Source: Nematostella vectensis (lineage: Eukaryota > Cnidaria > Anthozoa > Actiniaria > Edwardsiidae). Taken from it: 64,000 bases of DNA. How positions within the stretch are numbered: position 1 is the first letter of the stretch; the number at the start of each line of letters is the position of its first letter. The translations under genes were made by a program, and so were the position numbers. Positions 1 through 10,547 of the stretch are shown piece by piece. The DNA lies in contig NC_064044.1 of NCBI RefSeq assembly GCF_932526225.1, positions 13,096,953 through 13,160,952 on the forward strand, written 5' to 3'. A model generated the notes under the pieces. The model ran no database searches. It saw nothing but the letters and a program-made list of their open reading frames with translations, and was not told the origin of the DNA.

Positions 1-59
1 CTGCTAGCAGAGGCCTCTTTTCTCAGCGAAATACAGAGAAAATAGGCCTCTGCTAGCAG
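1..59. repeat. Short perfect-type hairpin (MITE-like)
   Basis: The first 59 bases fold on themselves. CTGCTAGCAGAGGCCT at the left end is matched in reverse complement by AGGCCTCTGCTAGCAG at the right end, and the inner TTTTCTC/GAGAAAA arms also pair around a small loop. The flank on the left is outside the window, so no target-site duplication can be seen. A tiny non-autonomous palindromic element is the likely identity; the family is not recognised. Confidence 0.6.
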
Positions 60-195
60 GGAACAAATCGGTGACAACACCGTGTATACGCCTACAAGTA
101 AATTATGAGTAGAAACTGCTTAGTAACGCCCTGGAGATTTTGGCGGCCGGCGGCTAGGCCTTTCTCAATTATGCTGGTAAAACTGGCATTTCAGG

Positions 196-430
196 GCCGT
201 AGCCTCCCCCCCCCCCCCTCCCCCAATACTTTGAAACATTATAATGAAATGAGTGGCTGTTTCCCCCCCCCCCCCCCCAATATTTTCTTAATGTTTCTGT
301 ATTGTGCCCCCCCCCAATATTTCCTTAATGTTTCTGTATTGTGCCCCCCCCCAATATTTTCTTAATGTTTCTGTATTGTGCCCCCCCCAATATTTTCTTA
401 ATGTTTCTGTATTGTGCCCCCCCCCCAATA
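196..430. repeat. Poly-C tandem repeat, units of about 38-41 bp
   Basis: Five tracts of 8-14 C residues are each followed by AATATTT(T/C)CTTAATG and TTTCTGTATTGTG. The unit is about 38-41 bp and is nearly identical over the last four copies. No gene is seen between the left hairpin and 1442. The rest of that stretch is AT-rich and has a G-run at about 761-773. Confidence 0.8.
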
Positions 431-1338
431 TTTGAGGCCTGATACGGCCATGTAATTAATACTAGAAATTATCCCATAAAGCCAAAAAATGCCAAAATAA
501 TATGCCTGATTTCTTTAGAAAATGATACTTGATTTCCAAAGAATGCTTCGTTTTATTTCAAACAAATCGTACAAAGTCTTACAGTATATGTTCATATCAA
601 CAACAGATGATAATTGATACTAATATTTGTTTTTGATACAACGTTCTAGCCAAAAGCCATTAAACAGTCATACCTGAAGCATCTCTTGCCGTGGATCTCT
701 TGCTATATATGATCGAACTCACGGAAGGATCAAGGCTTTCCTGAAGGAAAGGAGGGAGGGAGGGGGGGGGGGGGATTATTATGCTCTGAAACATTTCTTC
801 TAAAATTTCGGTCCGAAGACGTGGCCAGTGGGATCCGTTAATGGAACTGGTCTATTTTGCAAGTTTGTGGCCGACGCCGCTTTGCTGAGCAAGAGAGTTA
901 CCTGCTGACCACCCATACCTTTTCCCCACAAGTAACACAACAAATACTCAGAAACAGTCGTCGAGACAGACATAAAACAATCAAATTAAGTAATAAATAC
1001 TGTGAAACTTCAAGATTATTTATCCTAATTCCTGAAATACTTGAAATCTGGATTACTGTCGTGAAAAATGACAGAATATGCTAGCAATTCTTTTTAAAAA
1101 AAAATCTCGTTTTCATGTCTTCCTCTTGAAGACGGCCCATTATGTTTAGAATCCATGCAGTCTTGTGGAGAGAAGTGAAACGCTCGACACAGCGGCGACT
1201 GCCTAAGTCTATATTATGCTTTGGACGCGGGAAATTGTAGTTTTGTGGTACTTTTCAATTACAGAGCGTACCTGTGTTTTATTTCTACCGCGAGATCCTA
1301 GACTCCATAGCTAAACTTAGACCCTACGTCATGCATTG

Positions 1339-1352
1339 GTTGCCCCAGTAAC
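1339..1352 (+). promoter_or_regulatory. Candidate RFX X-box upstream of the RITA1-like gene
   Basis: GTTGCC-CC-AGTAAC fits the two half-sites of an RFX-family X-box (GTHNYY, two-base spacer, RRNAAC). It lies 90 bp before the ATG of the RITA1-like gene, within the distance usual for ciliary X-boxes. The spacer is CC instead of the common AT. This is seen in sequence; function is inference. Confidence 0.4.
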
Positions 1353-1442
1353 TTCTAAAATGGCTACCAAAGCTTCCTAAGTGTATTGTTTTTGTATTGG
1401 AGAAGAAAAGCATCATTCAAATTGGAATAAAAACACGTAAAG

Positions 1443-2000
1443 ATGTCGTTACATGCATCAATGATGTCGGGTAAATACTCAAGAGCAAGGTTTACGCCAT
1501 CCAACGTTGATGAATCCCTTTTTGGGGATCTAAAAAAGACAAGGGATCCAGATCCAGTAACAGAGTTTGACCCACCGTGGGTAGATAACGGTAAAGCGAA
1601 AACAAAATCTCCACCGAAACCGCTTCTATTCTACACTCCAAATCGACCTTCATCTTCTAGATCTTCTTCAAGAGCGAATTCTTCTTTAAGATCAACTCCA
1701 CAGCGGAAATACAAACCCGTAAAATTTACACCTAGCTACGTTGACGAAAACTTGTTTGGGGATAGAAACGCACGGCGATCGAACTCACCACCTCCAAGAG
1801 AATTCGACCCTCCCTGGGCAAAAGAGGGGGATAACGGGAGAAATAATCCAATACTGTTTGATTATAGTAGGAAGAATCTCGTCTTTGATGACAGAGAAGT
1901 ATTGACTAATCGATCGAGAGTCTCTACTCCTGGAAGTAGTCGGTTGAGGCCGGGTAGTACGACCCGGGAAAAACCGACTTCAAAGCCACCCTGGAGATAA
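1443..2000 (+). CDS. RITA1: RITA1-like protein (RBPJ-interacting and tubulin-associated), single exon
   Basis: This is a 185-aa intronless reading frame. Vertebrate RITA1 binds the Notch effector RBPJ and tubulin and shuttles RBPJ out of the nucleus. The signature blocks are visible: NVDESLFGD (residues 21-29) followed by EFDPPWV (41-47), again YVDENLFGD (99-107) followed by EFDPPWA (120-126), and a C-terminal KPPWR (181-185) like the KPPWK end of vertebrate RITA1. Here the SLFG and FDPPW modules are both present twice, so the protein looks like an internal duplication; to my knowledge human RITA1 keeps FDPPW only once. Residues 60-66 (PLLFYTP) sit where a hydrophobic-W-x-P type RBPJ contact could be, but Tyr replaces Trp, so RBPJ binding is uncertain. 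The rest is Ser/Arg-rich and disordered. The first ATG was chosen; Met7 and Met8 are alternatives. A possible AATAAA lies near 2489. Confidence 0.85.
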   Translation: MSLHASMMSGKYSRARFTPSNVDESLFGDLKKTRDPDPVTEFDPPWVDNGKAKTKSPPKPLLFYTPNRPSSSRSSSRANSSLRSTPQRKYKPVKFTPSYVDENLFGDRNARRSNSPPPREFDPPWAKEGDNGRNNPILFDYSRKNLVFDDREVLTNRSRVSTPGSSRLRPGSTTREKPTSKPPWR

Positions 2001-3541
2001 TTCCTACAACTGCTGTGGGGTATCACAGCTCAGCATTTAGCCAACTCGCTGGAATGTCGTTTTGAGTACAAATTATTGTGGCACCAAGAACGACGGTGAA
2101 GGTGGAAGTTCAGAAGATGTGCAAAATATCCACCAACGTTACCTAAACTACAACAAAGTAAAATTGCCCTAGTTGTGTGTTTCATTTACCATTGAAAGAC
2201 GAATTATGTTTCAAAATTTCGAAGTAACCATCTATAAACAAAGTTTTATGCTTTATTTAACAAACCCAGTCAACAATTTCCCAATAGCTTCTCTAAATCA
2301 GCCGATATAAATGGATACTTTCTCAAAACAGCTCAGTGGCAGCTCACAGACACTATAGAACATGAAATGTTTTCATTGGTTATTTAAATTTTGTGAGAAA
2401 TGCTTTCTTGATAAGAAAGAAGACTTTTAATGTATTGATATAGAAAGCTTACCCAAGTTCAATCTACTTTTATAGAAAATATACGTAAAATAAATTTTCA
2501 AAAAAAAGTAAAAATATAACTTTATAAGAATCTAATTAGAACTTGTTTATGCCCTTAAAAAGGACTTGATAGTAAAATTTTTAAGAATAATCTTTATTTT
2601 GCACTGAAGCTACAAAGATAGAAGCTATGTATTGGTAGACAGAAGTGTAACCATAATTTGTTTGGAGGGGGGGGGGGCTGTGTGGTCACACAGACTATGA
2701 AAAAGTAGGGAAAGCTCTTCCCACCCCCAGGTTCGAGTTTGCAATAATAATCAGAATACCACCACGCTAGCAGTCACAAATTACAAGTCTCCTGTAAAAA
2801 AAAACTTAGCGTCAGTCGTTTAGAATAAAACTATTTTTGTATAGATAACAAGACAATTGTGTTAAGAGATTGATAAATTAGTGATTTGATGTCCACTCTT
2901 ATTTTCGGTGCAAATTTAAATTATGCTATCCATAATCTAGCGCATCTGCATAAATTATAACTTTGCTGTAATGAAAATGCTCGTATTTTAGAGCACACAT
3001 ATAGGTAAAGCATTATTTTACTATAAACATTTTAGGTGTACAAGTCAAGGGATGATGTTTAATTTGGTTTTGAATATGAAATTTGAATTTAGATTGTCCT
3101 GACATGTTGACTCATTGACGGCTGATTGATAACTGATTGTTCTTGAGCCTGGGGGTGGGAGGGCTTTTCCCTTTTATAGCAGAACCTCGTGTTTAATGAT
3201 CATTTATAAGAAATGACCAACTGTTCTTTTTGTTGCAGGAGGGACCTCCCCCCTAACGATGCACCTAATAGACTCCCCCCATATAATAGCATATGGCAAA
3301 TTTAAAGACAAAATTGTAATGAAAAATGTGTATACAATCTGACTTTTGTAGCAAGTTGCAGTTGTGTGTACCCTTCTCCAAGAGGTCAGGCCATAAGTAC
3401 CGAAATACCCATCAACTGATCTCTGACAAGAAAACGATAAAAATTTTCACCCCATAAAAAAAACTACTGCCCCCTAATATATTTGGTGTCTAGACTATGC
3501 TAATTTTAGAATCCTGGGCATTTCAAGTTGTGAGTGGGGCA
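2001..3541. other. Intergenic, no gene seen
   Basis: AT-rich DNA downstream of the RITA1-like gene. It contains a G-run at about 2667-2677. It also holds a pair of diverged inverted repeats, about 2706-2737 and 3143-3175, built around CCCACCCCCAGG and its complement; these may be the ends of an old element. No reading frame with recognisable protein signal was found. Confidence 0.6.
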
Positions 3542-3719
3542 TAGCCTGCTTGCAGGCGGTACTCTTGTGTTTTCATCGCGGAAAACCCCCTCTGCCATCT
3601 TATATTTTAAGCTGCATGGTTCCTGGGGGCATTTTTGCACTCGCCCCCACGAACTAGGTGGCTTAAAATACAAGATGGCACCCAATCAGCAATGGAGAGT
3701 ACCGCTTGCAAGCAGGCTA
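3542..3719. mobile_element. 178-bp MITE with 9-bp target-site duplication
   Basis: The left end TAGCCTGCTTGCAGGCGG is the inverted complement of the right end CCGCTTGCAAGCAGGCTA, with one mismatch. Further inside, CCATCTTATATTTTAAG pairs with CTTAAAATACAAGATGG. The flanks AGTGGGGCA (3533-3541) and AATGGGGCA (3720-3728) agree at 8 of 9 bases. A 9-bp duplication is the usual signature of Mutator-like elements, so this is probably a Mutator-type MITE. It contains no transposase. Confidence 0.75.
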
Positions 3720-3997
3720 AATGGGGCACAGATTTGAAGCAGGGGGCATATTTCAAAATCAAGACATCAGCTTTATACAAATATATGTTATTTCTTTATT
3801 TCAAGTATTAGATCCAAAGAATACTTCTATTTTTGAGTGGGTGATTTTTACTTTTTGGGTGAGGGCACCCTGTGCCAAGTACAATGGGACCATATCGTTT
3901 TGATGCCAACCAGCACAGTCAAAATAACGATGGGGGCCACAACTAGGCACAGCAGACTGGGAGGAGCATGCTAGAAGAAGGGGGGCATATTTTCTGA

Positions 3998-4003
3998 TTT
4001 ATT
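3998..4003 (-). terminator. Candidate poly(A) signal of the USPL1-like gene
   Basis: Minus-strand AATAAA lies about 220 bases beyond the stop codon of the USPL1-like gene. It is the nearest canonical hexamer I see on that strand. Confidence 0.4.
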
Positions 4004-4220
4004 GGGGCACTCTTTAAAAATTGGGTGCTATCGAAACATGTATTTGAGAAAAGATGGTAAAGTTAACAATTAAAATGATCAAGGAACCAGAAATGTCAAG
4101 ATGAAGCAGAAAATATTTGGTTGTATTTTTAAAATGAAATTATTGACATTTTCTCCATGGTTTGTAACACTATTTTGGGAATATCTCAAGTACATAAAAG
4201 GACAGACAGAGGGGCTTAAA

Positions 4221-7200
4221 TCACTGAACTAAACTCAGTAAGTAATCTTCATTATCATTTGCTGGTCTAAGGCCTAGGTTTTGGCCAAGGGGAGATGGAG
4301 ACCTCTGACAAAGGATGTTATCATCTAACAAGGCCTCAAACTCGGCTACAATATCACCCGTCTTCAATTCATTGATACTCTCTAGCGCTGAGTCCAAGGG
4401 ATGTAGCCTATTCCTGTTTTCAATGGTAAGTTGTGGTCCCAAACTGGAACAAGAGCCCACTGATCCAACAGAACTTGGACTAGAATAACCACTGTCACTC
4501 TGACCATCGTCAATGATAACACCTTGAAGAGCCTTGTGCTCTGTAATGGCCTGCCATACACCTTTTGCCCCTGGAGCATCGGCCTGAGAAACATCACCCT
4601 TTGTACTAGAAAGCCTTTGCTTTTTTGGTACGTACGGTTCAAAGTGGTTTTTGCTGAGACGATGCTTCTTTGATAGCTGGGACACCATTGTAGATCTCTT
4701 CGTGACTATTTCATTAGTAACCTTCATGGTTAAGGGAGTTTTTGGTGAGTCCATTTGTTGACTAGCAACCTTCATGGTTAAGGGAATTTTTGGTGAGTCC
4801 ATTTGTTCGGTAGTAACCATTGCCTCAAGGGGAATTTTCAGTGAGTGTTTATTTTGAGTTTCTGAATCATTCTTTGGAGTTGTAGATAAGGACAGATTGG
4901 AGACTGGTTTAGTAGCACTAGAAGATAATTCATCCAAGACGGTAGAGTCTACCACTTCTGCAGCAGAGTTTGCTTTCTTGTCATGTTGTACCAATATTGG
5001 TGATGTTCTATTTATGTGTGTTTTCAATACTGTGCAAGGTTGATTGGATAATGGTAATGTTCTATTTACGTGTGGTTCCAAAACACTGTTTTTACCGAAT
5101 AGAGTTGAATTTGGCTGGGTATTGACCACCGAGCCGCACCTTGGGGGCACAAATGGTATCTTAGATGGCATTAACAATTCTTGCTGAGTATCTTTGCTGT
5201 AATCCATAGACAAAACTTGAGTATCTTTCTTTGGAAGACTATTAGTATCAGCAAGACTGTCATCATCCTCTGATACCTCCACTTCGACTTCTGACACCAC
5301 CTCCATAGAAGGCTCCACAAAAGCTTGTAAGGTATCTTTTTCTAATGGCTCACATACCAGAATATGTACTTGTGAGGGAGGTACAGTAGGGATATCATGA
5401 GACCACGTACACACAGAGGATTTCAAATCATCTAGTTCCATCCATTTGGACCCTAGAAAAATACAAGAAGTAATGTTAAACCTAAATCGAATGGGTTTTT
5501 TTTTTATAAGAGGCTTCAAATCTAAAACAACATTTGAACTATGAAGTAATTCTCTGATTTAAAGCATATGTACAAGCACTATTGAAACATGGATCGATTC
5601 CTGACTTATAAAAGATTTCACAAATACAAACAGTGGATAATTCTTATTTCTAGCACTATGAAATTGATATCTAGCTCCTTACTATATTTGCTACTGTATA
5701 AATAATGTTTTAGTTTATTTTCATGTTTTTCTGACCCTCTCATATTTTGCTTTATCCATTGCAACTAATTTGGAATTGATCTCCAAGGCCAAACACATAT
5801 TTTCCTATCTTATTGCTGTTGCGATCAAAGCCCTTGCTTAGGCTCCCTATTGTTAAGTCTTTGAACACTTACCATTGTTCTGCTTGGTCCAGCAAACAAA
5901 GTGGTCAGGGTTGTGCTTGTACTGTATGAACTGAGTCACCCTGTATCGCTGGTCGAGAATGTTAAACTCGTTGTCATGGTAACCCTCAGACCTGAGCCCC
6001 TCAACCAAGTGCAGAAAGAGAACACTGGGCGCCCTGTGGTGGACACAGAATTTGGTCTTACATCAATCAATTATTATTTCTTGAAGCTAATAAATTATCA
6101 TCTTCAGGATTAAAATATTTCATCTGAAGAAGTTTCAATCTCTATTTATAAACCTATTCCAATAAGCATTAAACCATTGAAGTGTGTATCATGTCTTCTT
6201 TGCCTACAATGAAATGCCTCTATTACTCACAACATTAGCCATAACTAAAAAAAAATAAATTATGCCATTTAGATGTGATATTTTGATACATGGCGTAGCT
6301 CATAAACTAAACAGCATATCAAACATTTAAAAGTACAGTAGAAATTGCCTAATAGACTCACAGCTAAGGTATACCCCCATACAGTACAGCCTGGAAGAAA
6401 CTCAACAGGCATGTTTTTTTTTGCATGTATTTTGAAGGTAGTTTGAGTGTAATGCATGCACCGATTTTGCGTGTAAAACGCAGAGTGCACTACACAATCT
6501 GTGCGTGTAGTTTCCTTTGTTATGCAGGAATGTTGGCTATTGTTCATTTGAATTTATAATGCACAGAGAATTATTGATGATGGCTAAAATACTTTCATAC
6601 GACAGCCACATGAAACGAGGACATTTTAGTTGAAGCATGTATGCATTAAAATAACACGGTACGTTGTCGGCCCTTACAACAGCCCTTTCAACAATCAAAA
6701 TTTATGACACCCTCTAAACACCACATTAGGTCATGCAAGTGACAAACAACTAATGTAGTGTCTTACTAGCCTGTGAGACTTATACAGTGACTAGACTAGA
6801 CGGATATTCTAGCCGGCGAGACTTTGCATGTTCATAAGTTGGTGGTAAAACTCACACATTGTCTGATTGTTGTGATCTTATAATTCGCATTTCTCTCGAA
6901 TTAGACTAACATACTTTGTTTGACTCAGTAGCTCAGAAAATTTGAGTGAAACCAATCTTTTCTTTAATGTGAAAATGCCAAGAATATTATAGTAGGACGA
7001 TTCAGTAGGGGGGGCAGTGATTGTTTGACACAACTTCTGTACTATTTCGCTGTTCAACAAGAATAAAGCTGCACGGGCACACAACTTTTACATTTATTCC
7101 TTTCGTGCATCAAAAATTTTCATAAAACGGCTAAGAACAGTCATTTTTGTACGGCTTTCGGTACTCTTCCGTTGTTTGACAAACTGGAAGGAGTCCAACA

Positions 7201-9556
7201 CCCAACATTTGCTTTTATCCCTTCAACACACTGTTAAGTACAAACTAACACCATTTGAGGAATATTAAGACTAAAGATTTTGTAGCGATTTCACGAAGTT
7301 TGTAGAGATCAGTTTTTATTGCCAATATAAAGAAAAGCTTAAGTTGTCACGCTTTTGAATAGTAGACATCTACAGTATCACATTGAACGCCAAATACCAA
7401 TCAAACGATCAAGTTTTCTTTTTGCATACAAATGCATGGCATTGAGTTGTAGCCTCAAATACTCTCAAGGATTTTATAGAAGTTAATGAGGCAAAACATG
7501 CATGTAATTGGTGCGTGTAGTCCACTTAAGGTGTGTGGAGTTTGAGTATATGAATCGAATTACACTCAAACAACACAAAAAAAACAGGCTGTACTGTACT
7601 GTATATCTAAGTTTGGTTTTATAATTTCAATAAAACTATTGTAGGTGTAATAAATGTGTGCATGGGTGGAAAAATGTAATCTAGATGTATCCTTACTTGT
7701 CATAGACTAGATTGGATTTCTGTGAACGAGAGCCACACTTGGGGCAGGTCTTGACAAAGGTGGCTTCTGGGAGGGTAAAGTCACCAGGCGTGTTTGGCAC
7801 TGTGACGACATGTTTCTTTCTCCTGTAGAAAAAAGGTACAAATATATATAAGCTCAGTCACAAAGGATATCACAGGCAACTAAATGAGTGACAGAATTGG
7901 TCTAAAGCATGCATTAAAGGCAGTGTGCATTTAAGGCCTTGAAATTGATATGGTATTGATTACCATAAGGCTTCATTCGTATGTTGCTTTCCTTTAGTGT
8001 TAAATCTAATTGTTAGCATTGAGCATACAGCATGAACTGTTCAATGTATGAATCAACTAATAAGCTTGGCATGCCAGAATTAAGTTGGGCATGGTAGTGA
8101 GTACGGCTGCACCAGTCGTGCTTTACAGCAAAGACCATGCAATCATTCATATGCTGAGCTTTTGTGGGGATGGCATTAACTAACCATTACCAAAGAAGAG
8201 TTTAAATATGCATTATCGTCAGCTGCCTCAATTTAAGGGTTATTCAAGGTTATTCACAAAGGGGTTATTCACCATGTGTAAAAAAGCAAAATTTGATAAT
8301 AAACTCAGAAAAAAAAAATAAAAAAATAGAGAACTAACCTTATAGCTTCCGAAAATCCACATTCGTTACAATGGAACTGCCAAGTGTACTCTTGCAGACA
8401 AGTTTGACTTGTAACAGAGTTCTCCCTGAGGATAAGCGGAAGTGCAAAGACCGGCGAATCATTAACACCCAGCTTGCATTTCATTTTAGGCTTCAAGTAG
8501 TCCCACAATGATTGCCGAACATCACCCAAGAGGTTGTTTGCTTTGTTTTGATCCATGTGCATAATATCCAAAGCCTTTGTGTAGGTTTCCTGTAGGGTTG
8601 CTAGTCTAGAACCGGATGAGCTTATCTTAGAAGTTAGAGTCTTTATACTCTTGTTAAAAACCAACAAACTCAAGACACAATCAAGCCAGCAGAGAGCGCT
8701 ACTGTTACACCACTGAATATATTCCTCAAAAGAACAATGTTCAGTTTCCATAGGGACATCGCTCAAAGAGTCACAGACTTCCAAAAACTTGTTCCCAGAG
8801 TAAGGGGATGGTGCCTTTGGTAATGAGCTGGTTGATTTCAATGAGCACGTACTGGCACCCTCCTTAGAGGATGCACACGGTTCTTGTCGACCAGGAATCC
8901 CAACAGCATCTAACTGGAAATCCAAAGAATTATGTGAGAAACTAACAATGTAGAAGCAAGTTTGTACTATACAACTCTTATTAGATACATACCAAAGTAA
9001 TAAAAAAGTTACTTTACTATTCAGAAAAACAGGAGCTGACTGAGTGTAAGACGACTATTTATAGCACTATTTATTGTATAAACCAATTTACCATAAAATA
9101 CCAGCACACGTCTCACATTCCTTGCACTGAGTAACACTTATTAAATAATATACTTCCTTCATGTTATATTAGGCTAAACTAGTCAAGACACTTACTTTCT
9201 GCTTTAAAGACGACTGTTTTTTCTTCTTCTTCCTCTTTATGTTCGACATTTCTGAAGCCTTTCTCTGGATTATGTAGTTCTCAAGTCTCCCTCCGAGCAG
9301 CGGGAAAACACACTACAAAGGAATGCATAAATCACGTCAAAATCACGGTAAAATAAGACTCTATAGTTACACATTGGGAAAACTTAAGAATAGCTTATAC
9401 ATTTTTGTACATACATGAAGGAAAGAAGTGAATAACTTATCTTACCTCGGGGTTTTCACAGAGTAAAACAGCTTCTCCGAAGTTGAGCTGAAATATCGAC
9501 ATGTGGCTCAAAACGCCGCTCTTTCCACAAAGTTCGCACACCATTTCGCCAGCCAT
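4221..9556 (-). CDS. USPL1: USPL1-like SUMO isopeptidase, six exons
   Basis: USPL1 is a cysteine SUMO isopeptidase of Cajal bodies. Minus-strand exons: 9446-9556, 9196-9312, 8339-8913, 7697-7822, 5873-6033, 4221-5452. All joins use GT-AG, keep frame and give 773 aa. The ATG at 9556 opens MAGEMVCELCGKSG. Cys7, Cys10, Cys33 and Cys38 form a USPL1-like N-terminal zinc site, followed by a Lys-rich nuclear-localisation-type stretch (about 63-69). The catalytic domain shows SSALCWLDCVLS with Cys151, a zinc ribbon (Cys258, Cys261, Cys294, Cys297), HNPDHF with His354, and WMELDDLK with Asp371. These line up with the human Cys/His/Asp triad in order and local sequence. The C-terminal exon (410 residues) is low-complexity and carries short repeats around DSPKIPLTMKV. 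It is head-to-head with the hnRNP M-like gene, with 991 bp between the two start codons. I see no break. Confidence 0.9.
6379..7603. mobile_element. Possible TIR element in USPL1 intron 4
   Basis: ATACAGTACAGCCTG at about 6379-6393 is answered by CAGGCTGTACTGTACTGTA at 7585-7603. These form inverted ends with TA at the outer edges, as in Tc1/mariner-type elements. The 1.2 kb between them has no transposase frame. The right end has a repeated GTACT, so the exact boundary is unsure. The whole element lies inside the intron 6034-7696. Confidence 0.35.
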
Positions 9557-10023
9557 TTTGGTCCGGAGACCCTTCCTAACAATTCTTAAGTGCCGTCATA
9601 GTTTGAAAATGGGAAATTTGTCCGATAAACAAGATAAAACATAGCGTTTTCGAGTGTGTACTAGTTGAGCGTAACTTGCACATGTTGTGCAGACAGAAGT
9701 AACTTTCGGACGTTCGGAAACGTTCTGCGCATGACTAGCAGTTAGTTAATTACCGCTGAATTTATTAGCGGACACAGGCAACAGGATACCCAACATTTTT
9801 TTATACACGTAAACTGATATTTTCTTCGCAAAAGTGTTTGTTTACAGAATCTGGTCGAGAAATATTTAAATTTTCCCGTAGGTCATCTCACTACACAGAT
9901 TTCCTCAGTGACCATAATTCTGAAGTTGTATTAGCCTGAGTATCGGACTTTTTTTTTCAGCTAAAGTTGTATCAGTGTTTTTGGTCCTGTGCAGTGATTC
10001 TCTTATGGTTATATATATATATA

Positions 10024-10386
10024 ACAATTTCTTGAATCACTGGGATGAATTTTTTTCGATGTTTCGGGAATGCTGTCTTCATCAGTTAATCCTGATAAAG
10101 GCGGTTGCCGAAATGTCGAAAAAAATTAAACCCAGTGATTCAAGAAATATATTGAAGTTGTATTAATTGCGCTTTGAATATATTTTATCAAGCACACATT
10201 TCTTTCTTCTGCAACGTAGTTAATATGTTTCGCTATTGTTTTTCGGCGGTTGCCGAAATGTCGAAAAAAATTAAACTCAGTGATTCAAGAAATATATTGA
10301 AGTTGTATTAATTGCGCTTTGAATATATTTTATCAAGCACACATTTCTTTCTTCTGCAACGTAGTTAATGTGTTTCGCTATTGTTT
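10024..10386. repeat. Hairpin plus 145-bp direct duplication in the shared 5' region
   Basis: Between the divergent USPL1-like and hnRNP M-like starts, TTTCTTGAATCACTGGG (about 10028) and CCCAGTGATTCAAGAAA (about 10131) form a long inverted repeat, together with TTTTTTTCGA/TCGAAAAAAA inside it. The segment beginning at 10101 (GCGGTTGCCGAAATGTCG) is then repeated directly at 10246, giving a period of 145 bp. CCTGATAAAGGCGGTTGCC and GAAATGTC resemble the tail of Penelope-like elements that carry hammerhead motifs. The core here is imperfect (CTGATAA instead of CTGATGA). Confidence 0.65.
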
Positions 10387-10476
10387 CTTCATATGATTGT
10401 TGTAATTTTTATAGGAAGTGCAATTATTGGAAATTACCCAGAAGACCCTTTGAAACGAGGTTTACTGTGGTCGCTA

Positions 10477-10486
10477 GTCACGTGAC
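10477..10486. promoter_or_regulatory. E-box palindrome in the hnRNP M-like promoter
   Basis: GTCACGTGAC is a 10-bp perfect palindrome containing CACGTG. It lies 61 bases before the ATG of the hnRNP M-like gene. USF/MITF/TFEB-type bHLH factors bind this class of site. Use in this animal is inference. Confidence 0.4.
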
Positions 10487-10547
10487 GGCTTGAGAGCACA
10501 TGTGGGGCCATGGGTACTAGCCCAGAGCGTCTTCACCAAAAACCAAA

